From Bacillota bacterium (GTDB taxonomy: Bacteria; Bacillota; Clostridia; Peptostreptococcales; Anaerovoracaceae): a DNA stretch of 9,978 nucleotides. Shown here piece by piece: positions 1-6,231 of this stretch. The notes beneath the pieces were generated by a model, which saw only the letters and a list, made by a program, of their open reading frames with translations, was not told where the DNA came from and ran no database searches. The stretch is from the NCBI GenBank assembly GCA_016284575.1, contig JAEEPD010000243.1, positions 1 through 9,978 of the forward strand, written 5' to 3'. Each line of letters begins with the position of its first letter. The first letter of the stretch is position 1. Both the position numbers and the translations under genes were made by a program.

Positions 1-498
1 GACGAGCCCGATTACGATAAGCTCATGAAATACAGAATCGGTATTTTAAAAGAGCACGGTCTCGGCTTAAAGGAAATCCAGGATGTTATCGCAACAATCG
101 ATCCCATGCCCGGTGCAAAGGAGTTCCTTGACTCTCTCCGCGAGCTTGGTCAGGTAATCATCATCAGCGATACATTCACACAGTTTGCTGCACCTCTTAT
201 GAAAAAGCTCGGATACCCAACGATTTTCTGCAACAGCCTTGAAGTTGCAGACAACGGCGAGATAACAGGCTTCAAGATGCGCTGCGAGAAGTCTAAGCTT
301 ACTACCGTTAAGGCTCTCCAGTCTATCGGCTATGAGACTATCGCAAGCGGCGACAGCTTCAATGACCTCGGAATGATAAAGGCATCCAAGGCGGGATTCC
401 TCTTCAGGACCACAGAACAGCTGAAGAAGGATTACCCGGAATATAAAGCTCTGGAGACTTACGACGAGCTTTATGATGAGATCGTTAAAGCGCTTTAA
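1..498 (+). CDS. thrH: ThrH-type bifunctional phosphoserine phosphatase / homoserine phosphotransferase, 5' end outside window
   Basis: The reading frame is open from base 1 and ends at TAA 496-498, so only the last 165 codons are present; the first ATG inside (base 25) is not the real start. It is a HAD-superfamily hydrolase. The first aspartate motif (DLEG in ThrH) lies upstream of the window. Motif II is the SDTF at bases 166-177, and motif IV is GDSFND at 349-366. The stretch DEPDYDKLMKYRIGIL followed by EHGL closely resembles Pseudomonas aeruginosa ThrH (from memory), which is about 205 residues, so roughly 35-40 residues are missing here. ThrH removes phosphate from phosphoserine and can pass it to homoserine, linking serine and threonine synthesis in the cytoplasm. 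A generic SerB-like phosphatase is the alternative. No terminator is visible before recA, so read-through is possible. Confidence 0.85.
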   Translation, partial: DEPDYDKLMKYRIGILKEHGLGLKEIQDVIATIDPMPGAKEFLDSLRELGQVIIISDTFTQFAAPLMKKLGYPTIFCNSLEVADNGEITGFKMRCEKSKLTTVKALQSIGYETIASGDSFNDLGMIKASKAGFLFRTTEQLKKDYPEYKALETYDELYDEIVKAL

Positions 499-539
499 AA
501 AAGGCTTTAAATATATTACCGTATATCCAAAAATAATCC

Positions 540-568
540 TTGACCGGAACGCGAAAGTATAGTAATAT
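540..568 (+). promoter_or_regulatory. recA sigma-A promoter
   Basis: TTGACC at 540-545 and TAATAT at 563-568 are separated by 17 bases, close to the vegetative consensus. Transcription would start near 575, at the left edge of the LexA box. This suits a repressor that blocks the promoter. Confidence 0.75.
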
Positions 569-575
569 TAAGAAA

Positions 576-589
576 AGAACAAATGTTCG
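576..589 (+). promoter_or_regulatory. LexA (SOS) operator of recA
   Basis: GAAC at 577-580 and GTTC at 585-588 flank AAAT, giving an exact GAAC-N4-GTTC inverted repeat of the Bacillus/Clostridium LexA (DinR) type. Only the outer base on the left (A instead of C) differs from the extended Bacillus consensus. It overlaps the expected transcription start and sits 15 bases before the recA ATG. The inference is that recA is repressed by LexA and induced by DNA damage. Confidence 0.85.
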
Positions 590-603
590 ATAAGGAGAAT
601 GAC

Positions 604-1668
604 ATGGCAGTAACCACTAAAAACACAGAAAAAGATAAGGCTCTCGAAGCCGCATTATCTCAGATACAGAAGCAGTTCGGTAAAGGATCAATCATGAAAC
701 TGGGAGATGATTCCCAGATGAACATCGCAGCTATTTCCACAGGCTCCATCAGTCTGGATATAGCCACAGGCATAGGCGGAGTGCCCAAGGGAAGGATCAT
801 AGAGATCTACGGACCTGAATCCTCAGGTAAGACAACTCTGGCTCTCCACGTAGTAGCTGAAGCGCAGAAGCAGGGAGGCAGGGCAGCATTCATCGATGCT
901 GAGCACGCTCTCGATCCCGTATACGCCAGGAATTTAGGCGTTGACGTTGATGAGCTTCTGGTATCCCAGCCTGACACCGGTGAACAGGCCCTGGAGATCT
1001 GCGATATGCTGGCAAGGTCCGGAGCCCTTGACGTCATCGTCATAGACTCAGTAGCAGCGCTGGTACCCAGAGCAGAGATCGAAGGAGACATGGGAGATTC
1101 CCACGTAGGTCTCCACGCCAGACTTATGTCACAGGCTCTGCGTAAGATAACCGGTACCGTTAACAAGACCAATACCTGCGTCATCTTCATCAACCAGCTT
1201 CGTGAGAAGGTGGGCATCATGTTCGGCAACCCCGAGGTGACCACCGGAGGAAGAGCACTTAAGTTCTACGCTACCATGCGTATCGACGTGAGAAGGATCG
1301 AGTCTCTCAAGGTAGGCGATAACGTAGTCGGCAACCGCACCAGAGTCAAGATCGTGAAGAACAAGGTAGCTCCTCCGTTCAAGCAGGCCGAATTCGATAT
1401 CATGTACGGCAAGGGCATTTCAAAAGCCGGAGATATCCTGGACTGCGCAGTAGATGCAGGTCTTATAGAGAAGTCCGGTGCCTGGTACAGCTATGCCGGA
1501 GAGCGCATAGGTCAGGGCAGGGAAAATGTCAAGGCATATCTTGAAGAAAGGCCCGAGCTTCTCGATCAGCTGGAAAAGCAGATCAAGGAGAAGTTCATCC
1601 CCAAAAAAGGAGATGAAGAGCCTGAAGAGGATATACAGGTGGATGAAGACGGCGTAGTTATCGAATAG
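604..1668 (+). CDS. recA: RecA recombinase
   Basis: This is a 354-residue, full-length RecA, the ATP-dependent strand-exchange protein that also triggers LexA self-cleavage. The ATG at 604 is chosen because AAGGAG at 592-597 lies 6 bases upstream and the protein then begins MAVTT, as RecA proteins do. An in-frame ATG at 583 lies inside the LexA box and has no ribosome binding site. Walker A is GPESSGKT at residues 70-77. The catalytic glutamate is E100 in FIDAEHALD. Walker B is in LDVIVIDS at 142-149. The DNA-binding L2 loop region is FINQLREKVGIMFGNPE at 195-211. The C-terminal tail from about 335 is strongly acidic, as in other RecA proteins, where it tempers DNA binding. No recX follows. 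The gene is followed by the hairpin shared with trxA. Confidence 0.98.
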   Translation: MAVTTKNTEKDKALEAALSQIQKQFGKGSIMKLGDDSQMNIAAISTGSISLDIATGIGGVPKGRIIEIYGPESSGKTTLALHVVAEAQKQGGRAAFIDAEHALDPVYARNLGVDVDELLVSQPDTGEQALEICDMLARSGALDVIVIDSVAALVPRAEIEGDMGDSHVGLHARLMSQALRKITGTVNKTNTCVIFINQLREKVGIMFGNPEVTTGGRALKFYATMRIDVRRIESLKVGDNVVGNRTRVKIVKNKVAPPFKQAEFDIMYGKGISKAGDILDCAVDAGLIEKSGAWYSYAGERIGQGRENVKAYLEERPELLDQLEKQIKEKFIPKKGDEEPEEDIQVDEDGVVIE

Positions 1669-1691
1669 ATTCATTCAGTCCGCAGATTGCA

Positions 1692-1731
1692 GAATAAAAC
1701 AGCCCCCGTAAAGCTTAGCTTTCGGGGGCTG
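1692..1731 (-). terminator. Intrinsic terminator of trxA, possibly also acting on recA
   Basis: AGCCCCCG at 1701-1708 pairs with CGGGGGCT at 1723-1730. AAAGC at 1710-1714 pairs with GCTTT at 1718-1722, leaving a one-base bulge and a TTA loop. On the minus strand the stem is followed by TTTTATT (1699-1693), a good U-tract, so it ends trxA. On the plus strand only a weak GAATTTA follows, so termination of recA there would be less efficient. Confidence 0.8.
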
Positions 1732-1754
1732 AATTTACCAATCTTCCGGTTTCT

Positions 1755-2072
1755 TTATGCAAGACCGAGTGCCTCGAGCAGATCTTCCTTAGGACGGAAT
1801 CCGATGGAAACTGCAGCAGGCTTGCCATCCTTGAAGAGGGCAACTGTGGGAACGCTTGCAACGTAGTACTTGAGAGCCAGTTTTCTGTTCTCGTCGATAT
1901 CCAGCTTGCAGACCTTAACTTTGCCGGCCAGCTCTTCGGAGAGTTCCTCGATGATGGGTGCCAGCATCTTGCAGGGGCCACACCAGGTAGCAAAGAAATC
2001 TACGATTACAGGAATATCGGAATTGAGGACTTCTGCTTCAAAATTGTCATTGGTGAGAATAACTTCTGCCAT
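1755..2072 (-). CDS. trxA: Thioredoxin
   Basis: The 105-residue product has the usual length for a single-domain thioredoxin, a cytoplasmic disulfide reductase recycled by thioredoxin reductase. The redox site WCGPCK is at residues 30-35 within VDFFATWCGPCK, and the cis-proline is P75 in SVPT. No signal peptide or extra domain is present. The start at 2072 is supported by AAAGGAGT (plus-strand 2078-2085) 5 bases upstream. The gene is monocistronic: it has its own promoter at 2113-2140 and a terminator hairpin directly downstream. It converges on recA and diverges from rplU; trxB is not in the window. Confidence 0.97.
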   Translation of the reverse strand: MAEVILTNDNFEAEVLNSDIPVIVDFFATWCGPCKMLAPIIEELSEELAGKVKVCKLDIDENRKLALKYYVASVPTVALFKDGKPAAVSIGFRPKEDLLEALGLA

Positions 2073-2112
2073 TTTTTACTCCTTTCATACAACAGGATTT
2101 CTGTACACTGAT

Positions 2113-2140
2113 ATTATAAGCAAAAAAGCGTGAAATTCAA
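2113..2140 (-). promoter_or_regulatory. trxA sigma-A promoter
   Basis: Read on the minus strand, TTGAAT (2140-2135) and a perfect TATAAT (2118-2113) are 16 bases apart, about 40 bases upstream of the trxA start codon. Its -35 element lies 22 bases from the -35 of the divergent rplU promoter. Confidence 0.75.
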
Positions 2141-2162
2141 TGTATTTTTGGTGAAATTTCGT

Positions 2163-2191
2163 TTGACAAAGAAGGACCTCCGTGCTATATT
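2163..2191 (+). promoter_or_regulatory. Promoter of the rplU-rpmA-obg cluster
   Basis: A perfect TTGACA at 2163-2168 and TATATT at 2186-2191 are separated by 17 bases. This is a strong vegetative promoter with the expected start near 2198, just before the structured leader. Confidence 0.82.
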
Positions 2192-2198
2192 TCTACTG

Positions 2199-2260
2199 TT
2201 GCCGCACTAAGTGGGTAATTTTTAAGTGCTCCAAAGCCACCCACACGGGCGAGACCGGAA
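2199..2260 (+). ncRNA. Structured 5' leader of rplU, resembling the L21 leader
   Basis: The roughly 80-base untranslated region between the promoter and rplU contains GTGGGT (2211-2216), which pairs with ACCCAC (2239-2244) around a loop that includes AAGTGCTCC. An outer helix is formed by GCC/C at 2201-2205 with GGGC at 2247-2250. The position, length and paired blocks fit the Firmicute ribosomal-protein L21 leader, thought to let L21 control its own mRNA. Assignment to that Rfam family is from memory of the pattern, not from a covariance search. Confidence 0.6.
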
Positions 2261-2278
2261 AGAGGAGGTAAAATAATT

Positions 2279-2755
2279 ATGTACGCAATAGTACAGACCG
2301 GAGGAAAGCAATACCGCATCAGCGAGGGAGACGTTATCAACGTTGAGAAGCTGAATGCAGAAGCAGGTTCCGAAGTTTCTCTTGACGAGGTCCTCGTCAT
2401 CGGAAGCGAAGATGGAATCAAGGTTGGCAAGCCCTATGTAGAGGGAGCCAGCATCAAGGCAGATGTAGTTGAGAACGGCAAGGGAGAAAAGCTTGTCATC
2501 TTCAAGTACAAGGCCAAGAAGGATTATCGCAGAAAGCAGGGACATCGTCAGCCCTACACCAAGCTTCAGATCAAGGAGATCAGCTTCGAAGGAAAGAAAG
2601 CTGAATCTGCAGAAGCTAAGGAAGAGGGCGGAGTAAACCTGAAGAGCATGAAGAAGGCTGAGCTCATCGATTATGCTGAAAAGAACGGCATCGAGATCAA
2701 TGCAAAGGCTACTAATGCTGAGATCATTGCAGCAATCGAAGCTGCCAACAAGTAA
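2279..2755 (+). CDS. rplU: 50S ribosomal protein L21 with C-terminal extra domain
   Basis: Residues 1 to about 105 are a normal L21: start MYAIVQTGGKQY, then KYKAKKDYRRKQGHRQ at 77-92, the basic stretch that contacts 23S rRNA. Bacterial L21 is typically just over 100 residues, but this one is 158. A charged linker (about 106-118) leads to a roughly 40-residue module at 119-155 with MKKAELIDYA and NAEIIAAI. The two helices around a short loop resemble HeH, SAP or Rho N-terminal type nucleic-acid-binding folds. L21 proteins with such tails are known in some bacteria; the function of the tail is not known to me. AGGAGG at 2263-2268 supports the start. The next gene is rpmA, 21 bases on; the prp (ysxB) gene usually found between them is missing. 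Confidence 0.95.
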   Translation: MYAIVQTGGKQYRISEGDVINVEKLNAEAGSEVSLDEVLVIGSEDGIKVGKPYVEGASIKADVVENGKGEKLVIFKYKAKKDYRRKQGHRQPYTKLQIKEISFEGKKAESAEAKEEGGVNLKSMKKAELIDYAEKNGIEINAKATNAEIIAAIEAANK

Positions 2756-2776
2756 ACCGTTTGGGAGGTAAATTCT

Positions 2777-3037
2777 ATGGCAAGTAAAAAAGGTGTAGGT
2801 AGCTCTAAGAACGGTCGCGACAGCGAGTCGAAAAGACTTGGAGTAAAGAGAGCTGATGGTCAGTTCGTAAGCGCTGGCACCATCCTGGTTCGTCAGAGGG
2901 GAACTAAGATCCACCCGGGCAACAACGTAGGTATTGGTGGAGACGATACTTTATTTGCAAAGCAGGACGGCGTTGTAAAGTTCGAAAGAAAAGACAAGAC
3001 CCGCAAGCAGGTAAGCGTATATTCTCAGGAAGCTTAA
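2777..3037 (+). CDS. rpmA: 50S ribosomal protein L27, short N-terminus
   Basis: This 86-residue L27 has the conserved KNGRDSESKRLG at 11-22 and GTKIHPGNNVG at 42-52. L27 reaches into the peptidyl-transferase centre of the 50S subunit. The start at 2777 has GGGAGGT at 2763-2769. Upstream in the same frame there is only the rplU stop (2753-2755) and no other start codon, so a longer N-terminus is impossible. In most Firmicutes L27 begins with a hydrophobic extension ending in FF that the protease Prp removes. Here the protein begins MASKKG, like the processed or Gram-negative form, and no prp gene is adjacent. A terminator-like hairpin follows. Confidence 0.97.
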   Translation: MASKKGVGSSKNGRDSESKRLGVKRADGQFVSAGTILVRQRGTKIHPGNNVGIGGDDTLFAKQDGVVKFERKDKTRKQVSVYSQEA

Positions 3038-3044
3038 TCCTTAT

Positions 3045-3079
3045 CCCCTATGGTCCGAAGATCATGGGGGTTTTTGTTT
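3045..3079 (+). terminator. Intrinsic terminator or attenuator after rpmA
   Basis: CCCC (3045-3048) plus ATGGTC (3050-3055) pair with GATCAT (3060-3065) and GGGG (3066-3069), around a CGAA tetraloop and with one bulged T. TTTTTGTTT follows at 3071-3079. It fills most of the 53-base gap before obg. No separate promoter is obvious between it and obg, so partial read-through that lowers obg expression relative to the ribosomal proteins is likely. Confidence 0.72.
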
Positions 3080-3090
3080 AGGAAACAGTT

Positions 3091-4365
3091 ATGTTTGTAG
3101 ATAAAGCACAAATATTCATAAAATCCGGCAAGGGCGGAAACGGCGCGGTCTCATTCCGCCGGGAGCCCTTCGTGCCCCAGGGCGGTCCTGACGGCGGAAA
3201 TGGCGGCAAGGGAGGAGATGTTATCCTTCTGGCCGACAGAAACCTTAGGACCCTCATGGACTTCCGCTATAAGAGGAAGTACGAGGCCCAGCCGGGCGAG
3301 GACGGAAGAGGACGCCAGCAGTTCGGAAAGGACGGCGAAGACCTGATAATCAAGGTCCCTGTGGGAACTGTAGTAAAGGATCTTGGCAGCGGAGCCTATA
3401 TCTGCGACCTCAAGGAGGACGGCCAGCGCTTTGTTGCTGCCAGAGGCGGCAAGGGAGGGAAGGGCAATGTGCTCTTCAAGAATTCCGTGCGTCAGGCGCC
3501 CAATTTTGCTGAGGCCGGCGGAGCTGCAAGGGAAAAGACCATAGAGCTGGAGCTTAAGCTCATAGCGGATGTGGGACTTGTGGGCTATCCAAACGTGGGT
3601 AAGTCCACCTTCCTTTCAGTATCCACCAGTGCCAATCCCAAGATCGCAAATTATCATTTCACCACCATCACACCGAATCTGGGCGTGGTGCAGCTTTACG
3701 ATGATTCATTTGTCCTTGCAGACATCCCGGGGCTCATCGAAGGAGCCTCCGAGGGCGCGGGCCTTGGCCTGGACTTCCTGAAGCACATCGAAAGGACAAA
3801 GGTCATCATCCATGTGGTGGACGTGTCAGGCAGCGAGGGAAGGGATCCTATAGAGGATTTCGAGAAGATCAATGCTGAGCTGGCTGGATACAGCGCAAAA
3901 CTGGCCGAAAAGCCCCAGATCGTTGCAGCCAACAAGATAGATATGGCTTCAGACGAGAATATTGACGCTCTTAGAAGCTATGTGGAGGCTAAGGGGCTGC
4001 GCTTCTTTACCATGTGTGCTCCCATTCACGAGGGCGTAGACGATATTCTGAAGGCTGCCTATGAGGAGCTTAAGAAGCTTCCGGCTGAAGAGGAGCTCAT
4101 CGTCACCTACGAGCCAACCACCGAGGAGGAGGATCCGGATTACAGAGATATAAAGGCCTACTTCGATGGAGAAAAGTATGTGGTGGAGGGCAAGCAGCTT
4201 AAGAAGATATTCGATTCCACCAATTTCAATGACGCCGGTTCTCTGCGCTATCTTTACAATTATATGCTGAAGAAGGGCGCAATTGACCAGCTTATAGAGC
4301 TTGGTCTTGAGGAAGGTGACATAATATCTGTTTTTGACTACGAGTTTGAATACATAGAAGAATGA
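3091..4365 (+). CDS. obgE: Obg GTPase, 50S assembly factor
   Basis: The 424-residue product has the three Obg domains in order. The glycine-rich Obg fold (about 1-158) contains GGKGGDV and GGKGGKGN. The G domain carries GYPNVGKST at 165-173 (G1), the TTITPN segment at 191-196 (G2), DIPG at 211-214 (G3) and NKID at 281-284 (G4). The OCT domain covers about 350-424. G5 reads MCAP (308-311) instead of the common SA-containing form, a mild variation. Obg binds the maturing 50S subunit and (p)ppGpp and is usually essential. The start is preceded by a modest TAGGAA at 3079-3084. The stop codon overlaps the next ATG in an ATGA, so translation of the radical SAM gene is coupled to it. Confidence 0.97.
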   Translation: MFVDKAQIFIKSGKGGNGAVSFRREPFVPQGGPDGGNGGKGGDVILLADRNLRTLMDFRYKRKYEAQPGEDGRGRQQFGKDGEDLIIKVPVGTVVKDLGSGAYICDLKEDGQRFVAARGGKGGKGNVLFKNSVRQAPNFAEAGGAAREKTIELELKLIADVGLVGYPNVGKSTFLSVSTSANPKIANYHFTTITPNLGVVQLYDDSFVLADIPGLIEGASEGAGLGLDFLKHIERTKVIIHVVDVSGSEGRDPIEDFEKINAELAGYSAKLAEKPQIVAANKIDMASDENIDALRSYVEAKGLRFFTMCAPIHEGVDDILKAAYEELKKLPAEEELIVTYEPTTEEEDPDYRDIKAYFDGEKYVVEGKQLKKIFDSTNFNDAGSLRYLYNYMLKKGAIDQLIELGLEEGDIISVFDYEFEYIEE

Positions 4366-6230
4366 GCGTACAGGAAAAGCTGGACAAAATACTTCTGAGG
4401 GTGGAAAAGCCCGCAAGATATATCGGAGGCGAGCCCAATTCCATACTTAAGGAAACGGATCCCTCCATGCTGCGCTGGGCCTTCTGCTTTCCGGACATGT
4501 ACGAGATAGGCATGTCCTTTCTTGGCATGCAGATACTTTATTTCGCTCTCAATAAATCGGACCATATCTACTGCGAAAGAGTCTTCACACCCGCTAAGGA
4601 TATGCAGGCCGAGATGGAAAAGGAGGGCGTACCTCTCTTCACGCTGGAGACCAAAACTCCGCTGAAGGAGATGGACATTGTAGGCTTCACCCTTCAGTAC
4701 GAGCTTTCCTACAGCAATGTGCTTCTGATGCTCAAGGAGGCAGGCATACCCCTAAGAGCCGCTGAAAGGACCGAAAAGGATCCCCTTATAGTTGCCGGAG
4801 GGCCCTGCGCCTTCAATTCCGAGCCTCTGGCAGAGTTTTTTGACGCCATCATGGTCGGAGACGGCGAAAACCAGATCATTGAGCTGTCAGAGCTGGCCTG
4901 GAAACGCAAAAACAGCGGACAGAGCAAGGAAGACTATCTTAAGGAGCTTGTGAATGTGCCGGGAGTGTACGTTCCGAGCTTTTATAAGCCCATTTACGAT
5001 GAAAAGGGCCGCTTTAAGGCCTTTGAAAAACTCTACGACAAGGCTCCTGACAGGGTACTGAAGTGCATAGAGCCCGACATGGACGCTCTTGAATTTCCCA
5101 CAGAGCACATAATTCCGCTGATGGATGCTGTGTACGACAGAGCTACTGTGGAGATATTCCGCGGCTGCACAAGAGGCTGCCGCTTCTGTCAGGCGGGAAT
5201 GCTCTACAGACCTGTAAGAGAGCGCAGCATAGACAATATAGTAAAGCTTGCTAAGGAGCAGCTGGCATCCAGCGGACACGGAGAACTTTCTCTTCTGTCA
5301 CTTTCAAGCTCTGATTACAGCCAATTCAACGATCTGGCAATGACCCTGCTGGACTACTGCTCCGCCCACAATGTGTCACTTTCACTTCCATCCCTTCGCC
5401 TGGATAACATGGGCTTTAAGGTGATGGATGCCATTCAGGGCGCAAGAAAGACCGGTCTTACCTTCGCGGTGGAGGCGGGCACCCAGCGCCTCAGAGACGT
5501 CATAAACAAAAACGTCTGGGAAGAGGATATTTTCAAGGCTCTTGGGACCGCCATGGACCTTGGCTGGAACGCCGTGAAGCTTTATCTTATGATAGGTCTT
5601 CCCACCGAGACTGACGAGGATCTGGACGGCATGGTGGAGCTGGCCAAAAAGATCATGGACCTGGCCTATTCCAAGGGAAAGAGAGGCTTTAAGGTCAATC
5701 TTTCCGTGGCTAATTTCGTTCCCAAGCCCTATACTTCCTTCCAGTGGGTACCGCAGGATACCCCGGAGGAGTTCGAACGCAAGCACTATTATCTTAAGGA
5801 CCACGTAAGGAATATAAAGGGCGTCACCCTGCATTACCACGGCAGCTATGAAAGCCATCTTGAGGCCATCTTCGCAAGAGGCGGAAGGGAGCTTTCAAAA
5901 ACGCTGGAACTGGCGGTTGAAAAGGGCTGCAGCTTTGATTCCTGGACAGAGGGCTTCAAGGAGGATGCCTGGAAGGAGGCTCTTGCAGAGAGCGGTATCG
6001 ATGATAACTACTATGGTCTCAGAGGCCTCGAGCTGGATGCTCCGCTGCCCTGGAGCGTGATCGATGCAGGCATCACAGAGGAATTCCTGCTCCGAGAATA
6101 CAAAAAATCCCTTAAGGCTCAGACCACGGAAGACTGCCGTCACTACTGCAATGGCTGCGGCATCAACCGCTATGTTGAATGCACCCAGTGCGGCGTTCTT
6201 AAGGATGCTGAGCGGACCTATTCGGTATAA
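4362..6230 (+). CDS. B12-binding-type radical SAM protein, TIGR03960 family
   Basis: This 622-residue cytoplasmic protein has an N-terminal cobalamin-binding-like region (about 35-180), recognisable from AGGPCAFNSEP and VGDGEN at 145-170. A radical SAM core follows with the [4Fe-4S] triad C269, C273 and C276 in GCTRGCRFCQAGM. The VEAGTQRLRDVINK segment and the KLYLMIGLPTET segment that follows it are typical of the radical SAM barrel. The C-terminus adds a five-cysteine cluster, C592, C596, C599, C607 and C610, spaced like a metal knuckle. The canonical DxHxxG cobalamin ligand motif is not seen. The reaction is unknown to me; the family is named for its pairing with the DUF2344 protein encoded next. 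It overlaps obg by four bases and has no clear ribosome binding site of its own, which points to coupling. An RNA or ribosome modification role is only inferred from context. Confidence 0.92.
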   Translation: MSVQEKLDKILLRVEKPARYIGGEPNSILKETDPSMLRWAFCFPDMYEIGMSFLGMQILYFALNKSDHIYCERVFTPAKDMQAEMEKEGVPLFTLETKTPLKEMDIVGFTLQYELSYSNVLLMLKEAGIPLRAAERTEKDPLIVAGGPCAFNSEPLAEFFDAIMVGDGENQIIELSELAWKRKNSGQSKEDYLKELVNVPGVYVPSFYKPIYDEKGRFKAFEKLYDKAPDRVLKCIEPDMDALEFPTEHIIPLMDAVYDRATVEIFRGCTRGCRFCQAGMLYRPVRERSIDNIVKLAKEQLASSGHGELSLLSLSSSDYSQFNDLAMTLLDYCSAHNVSLSLPSLRLDNMGFKVMDAIQGARKTGLTFAVEAGTQRLRDVINKNVWEEDIFKALGTAMDLGWNAVKLYLMIGLPTETDEDLDGMVELAKKIMDLAYSKGKRGFKVNLSVANFVPKPYTSFQWVPQDTPEEFERKHYYLKDHVRNIKGVTLHYHGSYESHLEAIFARGGRELSKTLELAVEKGCSFDSWTEGFKEDAWKEALAESGIDDNYYGLRGLELDAPLPWSVIDAGITEEFLLREYKKSLKAQTTEDCRHYCNGCGINRYVECTQCGVLKDAERTYSV

Positions 6231-6231
6231 C

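Noticed and set aside
487..496. Palindrome AAAGCGCTTT at the thrH stop as a terminator
   Set aside because: It is followed by A-rich rather than T-rich sequence and has no loop, so it does not look like an intrinsic terminator.
583..603. Upstream in-frame ATG as recA start
   Set aside because: It lies inside the LexA box, has no ribosome binding site, and adds residues not found on other RecA proteins.
2222..2914. Minus-strand open frame of 230 codons across rplU and rpmA
   Set aside because: It covers the leader, L21 and L27 genes, which are certain, and shows no known domain.
6064..6231. N-terminal extension of the DUF2344 gene
   Set aside because: The extra frame lies over the end of the radical SAM gene, has no family resemblance, and the known family start matches ATG 6232.
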